Origin: Gnetum montanum
Lineage: Eukaryota > Streptophyta > Gnetopsida > Gnetales > Gnetaceae
Length of the DNA stretch: 64,000 bases
Direction of reading: 5' to 3'
NCBI GenBank assembly: GCA_015680685.1
Contig: MNCI01003593.1
Span: 160,009 to 224,008, forward strand
The stretch's first letter is position 1, and each line of letters starts with the position of its first letter. Positions 11,816-24,047 of this stretch are shown piece after piece. A program made the position numbers and the translations under genes. Below the pieces are notes generated by a model that was not told the origin of the DNA, ran no database searches, and was given only the letters and a program-made list of their open reading frames with translations.

Positions 11816-12262
11816 ATGCTAGTTTAAGGCCACGACAAAAAGGCCATTGCTAGTTTAAGGCCATTTCGAGCCATGGAAGTTGCTAGTTTAAGGCCATTTT
11901 AGGCCATGACAATTACTAGTTTAAGGCCATTTTAGGCCACAGTAGTCACTAATTTAAGGCCATTTTAGGCTGCAATAATTACTAGTTTAAGGCCATTTTA
12001 GGCCATGGTGGTTGCTATTTTAAGGCCATTTTGGGCTATGAATAAAAAGAAACGGTTGCCAATTTTGGGTTATGGCAGGCTACAAGGTGCTAATTTTAGG
12101 CCATGATAGGCCATATCTAGTTTAAGGCCTTTTTGGGCCATAGTCATGCAAGAAAGGTTGCAAGTTTAAGGCCATGGTGGGCCACATAGTGGAAAAAGGA
12201 TGTTGCTAGTTTTAGGCCATGGTAAGTCATTCACTAGTTTAAGGCCTTTCTCGGCCATGTGG
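11816..12262 (-). repeat. Minisatellite, about 30-37-bp unit, between aORF and gag-protease (copy 1)
   Basis: About a dozen tandem units with core CTAGTTTAAGGCCATTTTAG and GGCCATG plus a variable tail. In the element's own orientation this reads GGCCTTAAACTAG, the same as in copy 2 at 23603-23815. It occupies the gap between two convergent genes. Confidence 0.9.
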
Positions 12263-12464
12263 TTTTTCTTACAATTTTAGTTTTATAATTTTTATGTATT
12301 TTTGATGTTTTTCTAATGTGTAAAGAGACCAAATTAAGATGCATAAGCAAGAGAAGAAAATGCATAACAAAGTGAATAATGCAAAACATAGGCAACCATG
12401 TAGAATGTAACTAAGCAAGCAAAGGTTAATGGGGCATGCAAAAAATTAAGATTGAGAAGATGCC

Positions 12465-15400
12465 TAGCACATGCTACACTAAGGGAGTACCTTAACCATG
12501 TAGTCACTTCCTAATCTGATGTGGGTTAGGCGAGGTGCATAAGGCCTAGGTAGCATAAGTCAGTATTCACCTATACCTTTATCATTGATGCTAAAGGGTG
12601 ATTGTACCCATAGAGCTTCCTTGAGAAGGGTAGCAGCCTCTTTTGGCTCTTTAGATGGGTCTGCTGGACAAGGTTGACTCTTGTCCTTCCTGGAAGACAT
12701 GTCATTTGGGAACTCTACCTCTAACCTTTCGTCTGTGTCAGTTTTATTAATGGTTGGAGGGATTAAGTTGTCACCATGTATGATCACTTCTCCACCCTAA
12801 CATGAAAAGTGGATCTATTGGTGAATGGGTGAGGAGATGGCTCATAGTTGGCCTAGCTAGGATCTTTCCAAAATCAGGTTGAACCTAGCCATCTCCTCAA
12901 TAATAATAAATTTAACCATATTGGAGAATTTCTCCTCTACCACAAAGGCTATTGTGACTATTCCCCTCATGACAACATGTGACTCATTAAAGGACTTAAG
13001 ACATCTCATCTTTATGGCCTGGATTTGATCAACTAGATCAAGTTTGTTAACGACTGGGAACAAGATGATGTTAGTTGCCACCTTATCATTGACATGCTTC
13101 CTAAAAATCTTGCATTTCCCTACATGGATAATTATAAACATTGGCATAGTGGTGAACTACCCCTTTTTAGGGTTAACATTGATTACCTCATCACAAAAAT
13201 GCTAGTGTTGTTGAGCTTGGTTCTTGAGGCAAAGGGGCAAGCATCATAGCATGGATGGCTTGTTCATTTTCTAGGATGTCCTCTTTGATAGGAATGGAGG
13301 CCAACATGTAAACTAGTGCTTCATGATGAATGAAAGAGGTCACCACCAAGTCATATAGGCTCAAGGTTATATTTTGTTTCCAAACCCTACTTGACTTGTG
13401 CCAATGCATCTAAAAAGTCCTTACCACCATGAGTTTCCTTGTTAGCCTTCATCTCTTTCATGCAACCCAAAAGGTGGATCTCTTAGGGAGGATATTTGGG
13501 CTTATTTTATTTCTCCTGCCTGTGAGCCTCAATGCTTAGTTATTGATTGCTTGCAGTAGCAACTTCAGTTGATGTGTTCATAGGAATCATTTAGTCGGCA
13601 AGGAACTCATTTGGCCTTCTAGGCTACCACCTTGACTACCTGGTATTGTATGTAGAATGAGGCCTTAGGCGAGCAAGGCCTATCATAGTTTCCACCATTG
13701 GACTCAACAAAGGATTTGTACATTGTGACACCCTAATGACAAAGGGTGCCTAGGTTGTAGTAACTTTAACATGTTGTGAGGCTCTAACCACATAGGGTGT
13801 CATGGGTGCCCAAGGTGATTCTCTAATAACAAAAAGGATTCTTGGATTGATGGATGTCAAATAAGCCTAATGCTATTAGAGGGCACATGAATCACAAATG
13901 GCTCTCATGCTAATTCTACATCATCATCGATGTTGATGACATTGATGGCATAGCTTCCACCACTTACATTGAGAGGGTCCTTTTAGACCTTCATTGATTG
14001 ATATTCTAGGCAAACTAGGTTGGTTGAATCAGAAAGTAGTTGGCCTTGGTTAATCATGCATTGTATGTCATCCTGTAAGGCCATGGAGAAGTCCATGTCA
14101 TGGCCAAGAAATTGATGATAATGGTAGAACTAGTCCAACATAAAGTGTTTTGGAACTAGAGGCTCATCTGTTGTGGCTACTAATGGGTTTCTGAGGAGCT
14201 CATGGTAGTGATCATGATACTTTCAAGCATCTTCAAAGATTTTCTTGTATTGGATATTCTTAGCATTAAGTAGCTACCCCAAAAGTTCCAATGGATTTAT
14301 GGGAAATGGTGTATAATTTGAGCAGTCCTTGCACTCAAATTTTAGCTATAGGTTAGTTGGTTACTGTAATGCCAAAGCTAGTTTTCTTGTTGTTGGTTGG
14401 GACTTTGGTTACCTTAGTCATTGATTTGATGTTGTTCAGCTTGGCCTCATTAGCCACCACTACAATGGTTGTTGTTTCCTTGCCCTTCTTCTTGTCTTTA
14501 TTCACATGGACATTCTTATAGGCCACATAGGATAGACCCTTACTAGGTTCCACCGCATCTTGAATGCTCTTCATTTGAGCAAATGCTTGGCTCAGGTAGG
14601 GTATGGCAAGATAGTATAGTTTTGACTTAATGAAGTCATTTACTGCACCCTTGAAAATGGCTAGTAAGTGAGTTTCCACAATAGGCTCATGAATTTTGTT
14701 AAGTATAGTGCTCCATCGTTAGATGAACTTTTGAATAAGATCTAATTGGACCTACTTGATCTACATGAGTTGATCTAGGGTTGTCACAGGCTTCAAGTTG
14801 TACTTGGAGCAAGTGAGAAATTAGCTAAGTAAATCCTCCAATGAAGATATGGAGGCCTTGGGAAGAAAATATTATTAGTCTAGCATGTTGCCAGTTATCG
14901 ATATGGCAAACATGTGAATGATCACACGTGGAAATGCTTGCAACAAAAGGCACTTGGATCATAAGGTTACTAGATGGGCATAGAGGTCCCCTTCACCATT
15001 ATATTTGGTGAACTAGGGAAGTTGGAAACTATGAGGTAAGGTTAGTGATAGGACAATAAGACTAATAGGATCATCTTGGTAGAAGTCCATCACTTGGACC
15101 ATATCAGAAGACATGGCCTTAAGTCATTTGACCTCTTTAATGAGTGTCTAAATGAGCTAGAATGCTTGATCTAGACTCAATGTGGGTGTAGTAGGCTGCA
15201 TTGGTTGTGTAGCTTGTTGTGCTATTGGCGTGATCCATGGCCTTGATGTGGGCTATGTGACCACATAGGATGCCTATTGAGTGTGCTACTATAAAGGCTT
15301 TCACACATGCTACTATTGCATGTGTTGTGCCTAGGGCATAAAAGTAGGGCCTTGTGATGTGGTTGTAGCTTGGGCTATCGTACGGGGTGCCATAGAGATA

Positions 15401-16137
15401 GGTGGGATGTACAACACCTGACTCATATGTGGCTGGGACATTGGCATCATGTGTATGTAGGACTAGCTCAACATCATGGATGCTAGCATAGAGGATTCCA
15501 TAGATTGTGTTGAGACCATGAAGGTTGGGGTAATAGACAACCTTGCACCCTGATGTGTATGTGCTTTATTGCTTGCAATAATGGGCATCAGCTAAGGTGG
15601 TGACAAGGGAGATGTTGTTGCTTCAAATAAGGTAGACGACTGAGACTATAAAGGAGAAACATTAGAGGTGTATAGTAGGAAAGAGACATAAAATGGATTC
15701 TCATTTTCTGAGTGAGCCTCAAATTCCTCTTGCCCATCTTACAAGGGCTCCTCATAGTTAATTATTATGTCATTCTTATTTGACCTACTCAATCAAATAA
15801 GTTGGTAAAGAATCCACCAAAAGGTCTCAGTGAGGGGGATGAAATCATTAGGTGTAGGGAGGTACTTCCTCTCATTCCTATATACAAGCTCACAACCTCA
15901 CTTTGCATGTAGCTCTTGGTGATCTAAGGGAATGACTACCTAGATCTTCACATAAAGGAAGCTGTATTTGTCTTTGGTGAGTACTATGTGCTTAGAAGAT
16001 TGGTTACAGAGCCTGAGGGATTACCTTCCCACAAAGATCGGGCCCCTAGCTCTAAGAATGTCAATTGTGAATTCTTGTTGAATAGGTTGAACAATGATCA
16101 TGCTTGAGAAAAAGGTTGAAGGCTCTTTGAGATTCAT
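12465..16137 (-). pseudogene. gag-pro: Copy-1 gag-protease
   Basis: Structural protein and protease of the element, on the minus strand. The ATG at 16137 is chosen because the downstream 'SSKHIVLTKDKYSFLYVKI' aligns with copy 2. The gag core at about 14350-14760 includes 'KFI.RWS' and 'VETHLLAIFKGAVNDFIKSK'; open piece 14353-14679. A nucleocapsid-like block near 14070-14140 reads 'YHYHQFLGHDMDF'. The protease is in 12857-13147 ('ATNIILFPVV', 'VVMRGIVTIAFVVEEK', 'NLILERS'), where the catalytic D[ST]G is degraded to 'NDK'. An open tail at 12560-12787 contains 'IHGDNL'. The frame then ends about 200 bp before the minisatellite, so no RT is joined to the protease. Confidence 0.85.
12857..13147 (-). 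pseudogene. Copy-1 aspartic protease domain
   Basis: An open 96-residue stretch with the retropepsin flap-like block 'VVMRGIVTIAFVVEEK' and the terminal 'FNLILERS' (family form NLILGRPWL). The catalytic motif region reads 'NDKVATNIIL', so the active-site Asp is not in its normal D-S/T-G context. It matches the copy-2 protease at about 22790-23060. Confidence 0.8.
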
Positions 16138-16519
16138 GCTACTATGAGAAAATGCAAAAGGTGCAATACTAAAAAAGAAATGGTTATGTATAACAATTGC
16201 TGAAAATGACTAAGTATAAAAATGCTAAAATGATAACTAAGTATGGGAGTGCTACTAGAAAAATATCTACCTTTGGTGCTATGCTCCTATGCTAAGGACA
16301 AGCTCCACTCTTCCTAGCACAAAGAGTTTAGGATCCAAGTGCAAGGGACACTTTGGCTTCTATCCTACAAGGTTCTAGGGGAACTAACAACCAGGACCAA
16401 TCTACACCAACTAGATTGTAGACAACCATAGGGGTGTCACATCTACGCTAGTTCAAAGATAGTAACAGAGGTGTAGAGAGCATGTAGGACTACTAATGAA
16501 CATAGAAGGAAATGGCAAG
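16138..16519 (-). other. Copy-1 5' leader
   Basis: Non-coding leader between the primer-binding site and the gag start. No ORF or RNA structure is evident by eye. Confidence 0.45.
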
Positions 16520-16538
16520 CCTCTCCTTCTAGCACCAA
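16520..16538 (-). promoter_or_regulatory. Putative primer-binding site, copy 1
   Basis: On the minus strand it reads TTGGTGCTAGAAGGAGAGG. It aligns with TTAGTGCCAGAACAAGAAC at the same place in copy 2. The TGGyGCC start is typical of sites complementary to a tRNA 3' end. The tRNA cannot be named from the decayed copies. Confidence 0.5.
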
Positions 16539-16539
16539 A

Positions 16540-18150
16540 AAACTATAGCGATCGAAAAAACTGGTGGCTAGAATGTCGAGGGGGTTTATGGGCACACAGC
16601 CTTGACCCCACCTTTGTGTGAGGGCCTTTGCTAGGAAACAAAGCCAAAGTGCCCTGGATGGTCTTGTCGATTGAACAAGAATTTTATCAACTACAACTAG
16701 GGTATTGGGCATAGCCGGGGGGTGGCATGGTTATCAAAAAATTAAGCATTGATGGTGTTCTCGACAGTACCAAGGATGACTAAGGCTGAGTGTAGCAGGG
16801 TTTTCTAACATGAGAATAATGGTGCAATTGTGCATAAAAATGTATAGAATAATGAAAAATATGGATGCAACACTGAATGTTAAAGAAAATTCCTAAGATG
16901 CAATGAAGGAAATGCTTACAATGTGATGGAATTTGAGAGAAAGAAATAATGATACCACCCTAGATGACGAGTGTAGAAATTACAGATGAGCCTTACGGAG
17001 GTATGTGGGGTATAGACAAGCATAGTAGCAACATAGGCAGAGTCTTTGGGGTGTCCCAGTGTGTAGATTGATGTCCATTGTAGGGTTTATGCCTACTAGT
17101 TTAGTTGTAGTAGTGTCTTGTGGGCTTGCGGTGTGTTGTGGTGCTAAGTGGGACATAAAGGTGTTGCCAAGGTGCTGATACACCCTAGTGTATGAGGTGC
17201 TCAAGGTGTTTCAAGTGCCAAGTGCTACTTTAAGATGCCAACTACTACTCGGATTTGCTAGCCAAATGCCTCAAATGCCCACTACTAGAATGAAATTGCT
17301 AACCCCTAGAGTGTGGAATGTAGGGATATTTATAGGCTTAGGGTTAGTGTGAAGTGTAGATTGAATGCCACATGGCAAAGGGGTAGTTGGGGCTACACTG
17401 ACCTCTGTTATGCTATCACTAGAGCAACTAATGCTATGCTCTAGTATGCTCTAGTGTACCCCAAGAGACTACTAGACTATGGCTACGTTGCTAAGACTTC
17501 ATGTGACAAGATCCCAATATACCTACAAATGGTGAAAAATAGTGCAATTTGAAGGCTAAGCTCTAGGACTGCATTCTTCACTCTTTCAAGTGGGATCGAG
17601 GATAGTTATAGTTTTGGGACATGGAGAAAGGTACAAAAAGAGTGCAAGTTGCTAATCTTACTTGCCAGAAGAGTGTTAGAGCCATAATGAAGGCCTATGC
17701 TAATCTCTCGAAGCTTTTGGAGGTAGTTTCATGTTTCTACGCTCTGAAGTGTAGCATAACAGTTAGGAAAATTTTGCAAAAAACTAAAGTCTATTTCTGC
17801 TACACTTTCTATGCTTGTGAACATAGTAGGATGGGATAGGACATAGTAGGAGGGGTCACTTCAGGAGTTAGAAAATCTACCAAATGCTTCTTCCATGCTA
17901 AGCTAGCTTGACAACTTCTAGCTTGACATTAGTGCAAACTAGCCACTAGGGTGTTGCTATGCTTGCTACATTGGAGAGCATAGCAAGAGGGATGTGAGCA
18001 TATGAAGACACTTAGAAAAAATTCTGTAGCTATTATTTGACACTTAAAAAAATTTGTAGATCTAGTCTTGTGATGTATGCTATGTTGGCTATGCTCTAGA
18101 GTGTAGCCCCAGTAGTGGGATTATGGGCTAAACACTTTGAAAAATTTGTG
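16540..18150 (-). repeat. Putative 5' LTR of copy 1
   Basis: Inferred from position (just outside the primer-binding site), a TATAAATA box on the minus strand at 17327-17334, and a U3 at about 17340-18150 packed with GCTATGCTC/GAGTGTAGC inverted repeats. No matching 3' LTR is visible because the 3' side meets a gap, so the limits are approximate. Short open frames inside it have no recognisable domains. Confidence 0.5.
17327..17334 (-). promoter_or_regulatory. TATA box of copy-1 LTR
   Basis: Minus-strand CCTATAAATATCC, identical in its core to the TATAAATA boxes of the family-B LTRs. It lies at the lower-coordinate edge of the inverted-repeat-rich U3. Confidence 0.55.
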
Positions 18151-18592
18151 TCGTGGTGACACTTAGACAAACTTTTTTATCAAAGTTCTATTGCCTAAAT
18201 TTGGTGGTGTTTCATCCCCCTAGCCTAGAAATTTTCCTTCTAGCTTGGAAACTTTCCCCCCAACCTAGAAAGTTTCCTCCTAGCATGGAAAATTCAAACC
18301 CCCAATGTGGAAACCACAAGAAGCAAAATTTATCAAGTTGTGCACTTCAATGTTGACTAACCACTTTAACAAGCATGGTGGAGAGCTTAGTGTGGATGAT
18401 TCATCTCTAGCATGGAAGGGGTTCCCTATTTACTATTTTTAGTAAATGGAATCACCATGGGGAAAGCACTTAATATTTTTAGTAACCCCCCAAATTTGGA
18501 TGCCCATTTCACTTGAATTTGGTAGCCAATTTGTAGAAAAATTACATAAAATTTGCAGCCAATTTGCAGCCCCATTCATGGCCCAAAGACCA

Positions 18593-18600
18593 TATAAAAG
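18593..18600 (+). promoter_or_regulatory. TATA box of copy-2 5' LTR
   Basis: TATAAAAG between U3-like repeats and the presumed transcribed part. The aligned stretch of the 3' LTR (about 39005-39060) lacks this segment. Confidence 0.55.
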
Positions 18601-19152
18601 CCAAACTCCAACACCATTTAGAGGTTCTATATTTTTTTACAATGTTCCACATTTTTAATGAAGTTGAGTACTTTTAAGCAAAAGAGAGACTAATGGGTTC
18701 TAGATTTTTTCACAAGGTAACACATTTTTTGCACAAGTAATTTCCACATACACAACTCCATGCATGGGCCATTTTGAGGCACTCAAGAGCTCTTACAAGT
18801 TCCCAAATTTGTAGTCTCTTAAATCCTAATTGGAAGTATTGAGGCCTTGATATTTGATGTACTTTAGTGTTAACATTGCACTTTTGGGATTTCAAACCCA
18901 GCATGAAGCAACTTAGCATCCAAATATTTTGCCTTTCTCACCACCCCCCTACCACCAGTGACAAAATTGCAGATCAAATGTTACAGTAGTCAAGGGAGGT
19001 CCTATAGCATCAAGAGTGGCTTAGCATCTATATCATGGAGTAAATCATCTTAACTTCAATGAGCTTTGAACTCTTCTACAGGTGGACCTCCTTTTTTCTC
19101 ATCTAGGCACCATTTGTACACATTTCTCTAACTTATTCTTTATTCTTTTCTC

Positions 19153-19158
19153 AATAAA
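19153..19158 (+). promoter_or_regulatory. AATAAA poly(A) signal in copy-2 5' LTR
   Basis: AATAAA following TTCTTTATTCTTTTCTC. The counterpart in the 3' LTR is at 39610-39615. Confidence 0.5.
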
Positions 19159-19401
19159 TTTTTAATTTTTGATTTTTTTGTTCAAGAATAAATTTATTAT
19201 TTGTGCATTTTTCAGACATATTCATATTTCTATGCTTTGCATCTCTCTCAAGTTCCTAGTTGATTTGCTAGACTAGCTAGGGTGCCTTGAATCCCATTTT
19301 TATAGTGAAGGCCCTAGGGGTTTAGGGTTAAAGAACTGCTTGCGTTGAGGATCCTTGGTTCCCATTCCAACAATTGAGGTTTTCAATTGCAATAATTTTT
19401 C

Positions 19402-19420
19402 TTAGTGCCAGAACAAGAAC
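19402..19420 (+). promoter_or_regulatory. Putative primer-binding site, copy 2
   Basis: TTAGTGCCAGAACAAGAAC about ten bases after the LTR end. It aligns with the copy-1 site at 16520-16538, where the second base pair reads TTGG. The differences are mostly G/A and C/T. Confidence 0.5.
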
Positions 19421-20613
19421 CTTTGCCTAAATTCTATAGCTAGATCTATTATTGCCATTTACAAGCTTTGCCTTCATTTTTTGAAGTTAAGACCTTTGAA
19501 AAATGAACCTTGGTCTTTCCCCCATATGACCAAAACTATAGTGTGGAGGTTGTAGGTGGTTGGGCTTTGGTTTTTTATAGCACTTGCTATGAATTTTAAG
19601 GTCAAATGCTAGCATTGATATCTCTTTCCCCCATTGTTTTTATTGCCAAAATTTTATTTTCCAACATCTAAAATTGGGTGGTTCAACTCATCCGTGAGTT
19701 GACTTTCCACCTTGCCCCACCCCCATTTTTCCAAGCTAAAATAATTAGCAACTACCTAGAACCAATTTTAGTGGAAAAATACTAACTTTCCACATTGCGT
19801 TTTCAACCTTTTCCCCTTCCCNTGGTCCCCCCTTCAATCAACATTGAGATAGGAGGTGTAAGATTGCCATCCTTCTTTTTCCCCTCTATCATACCCAACA
19901 TGGAAGTAGTTGGAAGGCCAATTTTGAATGAAATTTGAAACTAGTTTTACAATCAAATCTACTTTTGTTGTAAGTTGAAAGCCATTTATTTTAGCCAAAA
20001 CTCCCAAGGAATCTAATGTTACCTTTACCTTTTCCCTATGGTAGAAACCTCAACGTGGAAGCTATAGGTGGTTTGGATGTTGAATTTCACAACATCTATT
20101 ATGAATTTCTACAATAAATACATTGTGGAATCCTTGGTGAATATTTAATTTTTGTTTCCATAATCTTTGTGACTAAACCAACGTTGGTTCCCATACCAAG
20201 CAAGCCTACTTTTCCATCCTTTTTGATGAGACTTGGAAACCTGCCAAAACCATCTTTGAAAACTACCAAGTTTTCATTTTGGTCTTCAAAACTTCCCCCC
20301 CATACCCTTTCTCCAATGCTAAAACAAGAAGGTGTGATATTTTCATTATATCAACCCCCTTCTTTTGCCCCTACCATACCTAGTGTAGAGACACTTAGGA
20401 AGCCAACTTGGAAGAGACTTAAAGCCAACGTTGCCAATATTCTATTTTTGGTAAATGGGTAAACCCCCTTATCCCCCAGTTACTAATTATAGTAAATATA
20501 TCATTTTTTTCCATTTTCATTTTTTCTAAGAGATTTTGGATTCCATTCATTGGAATTTACTCTAATTTTAATATTTATAGCCTATTCTATATAGGAATTC
20601 TTAGCATTTTAGC
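19421..20613 (+). repeat. Copy-2 5' leader with a roughly 0.5-kb direct duplication
   Basis: Non-coding leader. Segments near 19510-19600 and 20025-20115 (GTGGAGGTTGTAGGTGGTT versus GTGGAAGCTATAGGTGGTT), and near 19875-19935 and 20355-20420 (CATACCCAACATGG versus CATACCTAGTGTAG), repeat in the same order about 480-515 bp apart. The open frame at 20169-20462 falls inside this repeat and has no recognisable domain. One ambiguous base is at 19822. Confidence 0.6.
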
Positions 20614-23395
20614 CATGTCTTTCTGAAAATCCACCAAATTGTCCTTCACGTTCACTGGCAAAAATCATGATCAACAAGTCATGAGGGAATATGATCCCAA
20701 GTTACCTACCATCATTGAATGTAGGAAATCTTTGAGAGTTAAAGGGGAGAGTTGTGATTTAGTAGCCATAAATGAAGATTGCTATAACTTCATTTATGCC
20801 AAAATTTAGGAAAGTATGCTAATTCCCCAAATTGAAGCCAATTCCAAGAGGGAGTTTGAGCTCATACATAGGGGTGGGAAAGAGTACATTCCTTCCTTGT
20901 AAGAAAAAATTTGACTAAATGACATCTATTCTAGCATCCTAGCCTAATTGATTACCACAAATGAGGAAGATGACCAACCTACCTTTTGGAAACAATGGGA
21001 AGAAGAGGATGAATTTAGGGCAAAATCTGAGGTTGAAAACATCCTTGGAGGGTTGTTCAACAAAACATCCCACAATGTCATAGAACCTTCCCTTAATGTC
21101 GTTATTTTCTTCATGGACATGGTGCCACCATCTTCCACTCTTCCATTCCCTACTATGGCAAATCCCACACCAATTGTAGCAACACATCACACTCAATCAA
21201 TGTTACAAATAACAAATTATAACATATTGAAACCATTTTCAACACAACTATGAAATACAAAATCATTAATGGTGGGTTTTACCACTGCAAATCCAATAAC
21301 TACTAACATGGGATCCACCATGAGACCCTCCATGACACAAGGATCACACAACTCATCTATCTCATTTGTGCCTCAAGTACTAGCACAAACATCTATTCTT
21401 TGTTTGGCCCATAAGCCACAACTATAGCACAACATTTTTTGTCTATCATGCAACCCATAGTGAGGCCACAAGCCTTACAATAGATACCACAACCTTATGT
21501 GTAGACCTTTCAAACTATGGAACCACTACAAGGCTTGGATGAAGCCTTCCAAATGATACAAGAACTAACAAAAGAATTAAAGAGGCTTAAAGCCTTTACC
21601 ACACAAATCATCAAGATTATGAACTTCTACGAGAATGATTCCATAACTCCTATAGTCCCATCCTTGATACTTCCTCCTAGTGTCCACATTCCAGAATTTA
21701 GCACTCGATTAGTATCACACATTACCCAGAGGATCTATATCATCTTTGGAAGACATAGTTGCCTAGTTTGTCAACTACTTCAAGTATAATTTAAAGGCTA
21801 ACACAATGCTTGATCAACTTATGAAGGTCAAGTAGGGACCTTTAGAACTCGTATATAAATTTATTTAGTGGTGGAATGGGCCAATAAATGAAATACCAGA
21901 TCTTATAGTGGAAGCCCACTTATTAGCCATATTCAAAGGGGTAGTTAATGGCTTCATCAAGTCAAAAATTTACTACCTTGATCCATGCTCTCTTAGCTAA
22001 GTGTTCTCACAAATCAAAAACATAGAGGATGTTGTAAAAGTCGATCATGATCTAGCCTATATATCATATAAGAACCAACACACTCAAAGAGACAAAGAAA
22101 AGAGGAAATAAGATAGTACTATCATGGCAATAGTAACTAAGGAAAATAAGATAACAAACTAAGGGCCAAAGGTCAACCCACCCAAGGACCCCACCAATGA
22201 CTACAGTAGTCAACCATCAACTTTTGGAACTTATACATAAACAATAAATAGACCCAACTTTAAAAAGAAAGATAGGTATAAATACACTAAGTTTCCATTT
22301 TGGCTATACCTATGGCCTTTTTTACTCCATCTCCTTTAACCAACAAGCCATAAGAGGACATTGAATCCCACAACCAAAATAATAAAAAAGAGCCACAATA
22401 GCCACAACCTAATACTAAAGTTTCTAGCCAGTGGAGGAAGTAAAGAACAACTGAGGTGACAAGCCCATAGCTAATGACAAAAAATTCCTTAGTGCAATGG
22501 ACCAAGTTAGGCAATCATTCAAGTAGAAAAACACAACTTTGTGCTTGTATGACTTGATTATGAGCTTCACCACACATCATGAGGTGTTAGTAAAAATGTT
22601 GACCTCCATACCTATTAGTGGAGGATATTCCTACTAACAAGGAAGCTATCCATGTAGTAATGGTTCCTCCCTTACTAGGGGAGGATAAATCAACATGCTT
22701 AACATTTTACAATAGAAAAATTAAGGTTAATCTCTAGAATGGCAAGCTGACTATAGTCTCTCTATTCATAACCATACACATAGGACAATTTAAAATCCAT
22801 TGAGTGCATGTTGATGATGGAGTAGCAACCAACATCATCCCATGGACCATCATTGAACGCTTGAGCTTAACTAAGCAAGTACAACCTATGACCATTGTAG
22901 CTCTTAATTCTTTCAATGGAACAAAGGTTGTCATGAAGGGGTCTATCTCCTTGGAATTTGTAGCTAGAGAATAATTTCTTACAACCGTAAACTTCTTGGT
23001 GGTGGAAGAAACTCTAGGATTCAACCTAATCCTAGGAAGACCTTGGTTGGCTCAACTATGAGCTATCTTCTTGCCCATCCATCAAGAAATTCATCTTGCT
23101 TACAAGGGAGATGAAATCATCATTCATGGTGACAATTTAACTTCCCTATCTATCAACAATGTTGGCATAGAACAAGCATCTAAAGTGAAGCTTCAAGAAG
23201 AGGCTTTTAGCCATGAACAACAAAAACCCAAGACAACCAATGATGATAATGAGAAGTAATAAAATACACTATGGGATGAACTCCCTTTCAACATCATAAG
23301 AAAAGTGAATGGCAAGTAAAACCTTGTGTACAGCAAGCCTTACTCAATCCCTAATCTTGTAAATATTAGGAAGAGTCTACACAAGTGAAGTTTAC
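20614..23395 (+). pseudogene. gag-pro: Copy-2 gag-protease
   Basis: ATG at 20614, followed by an N-terminal block (to about 20905) that aligns with copy 1: 'FELIHRGGKEYIPSL' against 'CELVYRNERKYLPT'. The open piece 20948-21253 and the coiled stretch 21517-21700 follow. The gag core at about 21830-22070 has 'VEAHLLAIFKGVVNGFIKSK', matching copy 1. The protease at about 22790-23060 has 'VDDGVATNIIP', 'VVMKGSISLEFV' and 'NLILGRPWLA', so the motif is DDG. An open tail at 23071-23259 contains 'IIHGDNL'. The ORF stops about 200 bp before the minisatellite and is not joined to RT. Several stops replace Gln codons. Confidence 0.85.
22787..23060 (+). pseudogene. Copy-2 aspartic protease domain
   Basis: Retropepsin-like, with 'VDDGVATNIIP' at the active site (DDG where DSG/DTG/DGG is usual) and 'LGFNLILGRPWLA' at the end. 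It is better kept than in copy 1. Overlapping minus-strand ORFs in the region are shadows of it. Confidence 0.85.
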
Positions 23396-23602
23396 CCTAA
23401 CCTTTCCATGCCTTTATGGCCAGATGTAATGATAGTCAAATAGCCTTATTTTTTTATTTTCTAATTTATTATATCCTTGTTATTTTATGCACATAGCCTA
23501 TGCATGTAGACTAAATTTATTTGTAGTATTAATTATTTGCTATAACATTTCTTTATTTTTACTTATATTAAAAAAAAACATTTAAAAAGTATCTCTTTTA
23601 GA
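23396..23602. other. Gag-protease 3' flank, copy 2
   Basis: AT-rich and non-coding, between the end of gag-protease and the minisatellite. It ends in an A-run at 23571-23578. Confidence 0.4.
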
Positions 23603-23815
23603 CCATGGTTCGCTAAGGCCTAAAACTAGCACTACCATCTGGTATGACCTTAAACTTGAATTCTCATCTACCAAGATGTTAATCTAGCATCCATGTCTAC
23701 TAAGACACTAAATTGGTATTATGAGTAGCCATGGCCTTAAACTGGCAATGTAGCCATAATCATGCAATATAACCTATGCCTACAATGGCCTAAAACTAGC
23801 AAACATCTTGTTTAT
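23603..23815 (+). repeat. Minisatellite between gag-protease and aORF (copy 2)
   Basis: About six degenerate units of the type ATGGTTCGCTAAGGCC - TAAAACTAGCA, equal to the complement of the copy-1 array at 11816-12262. Same position relative to both genes as in copy 1. Confidence 0.8.
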
Positions 23816-24047
23816 TATGACATTTTATTTTATCAATTAGCCACAAGAAAAAACATCAACATAGCCATTTTCAATGTTTATAACATTTACTACTATGAAT
23901 GCATATAGCTAGAAGGGAACCAACATTTAAAACTAAAATGTCCTTAAATACAATGTGTAGTAATGATGTTAAATAATAACCATCCATAACATAGTCTTGG
24001 CTAACCATAGCCATCAACATAAAAACAAAAATAAAATAGCCAACAAG
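23816..24047. other. aORF 3' flank, copy 2
   Basis: AT-rich, non-coding. It is the presumed 3' untranslated region of the minus-strand aORF. Confidence 0.4.

Larger units (their letters stand above)
1795..18150 (-). mobile_element. Copy 1: giant decayed Tat-like Ty3/gypsy element
   Basis: A minus-strand element. From its 5' side it has a putative LTR (about 16540-18150), primer-binding site (16520-16538), gag-protease (about 12465-16137), minisatellite (11816-12262), a plus-strand extra ORF (8327-11609), a U3-like spacer (about 6000-7560), a minisatellite remnant (5918-5985), pol (about 2285-5775) and a final minisatellite (1795-2262). The RT-RNaseH-second RNaseH-integrase order and the 'FMDG..GYNQI' RT block are typical of the plant Tat lineage. 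All ORFs carry stops and frameshifts, so it is inactive. Copy 2 at 18.19-39.86 kb has the same module order on the other strand. The 3' LTR is not identified. A composite of two elements rather than one 16-kb element remains possible. Confidence 0.65.
18190..19395 (+). repeat. 5' LTR of copy 2
   Basis: Directly repeated at 38605-39855. Shared landmarks are CCTAGAAATTTTCC, TTTTTAGTAACCCCCCAAAT, ATGGGTTCTAGATTTTTTCA, CACACAACTCCATGC, CTTAGCATCCAAATATT and AAGGCCCTAGGGGTTT. A TATAAAAG box is at 18593-18600 and an AATAAA signal at 19153-19158. U3 carries repeated TTTCC/GGAAA and CTAGCATGGAA motifs. Both ends are approximate because no clean TG..CA or target duplication could be fixed. Confidence 0.85.

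Noticed and set aside
20939-21196. Two minus-strand ORFs in the copy-2 gag
   Set aside because: Shadows of the plus-strand gag frame 20948-21253.
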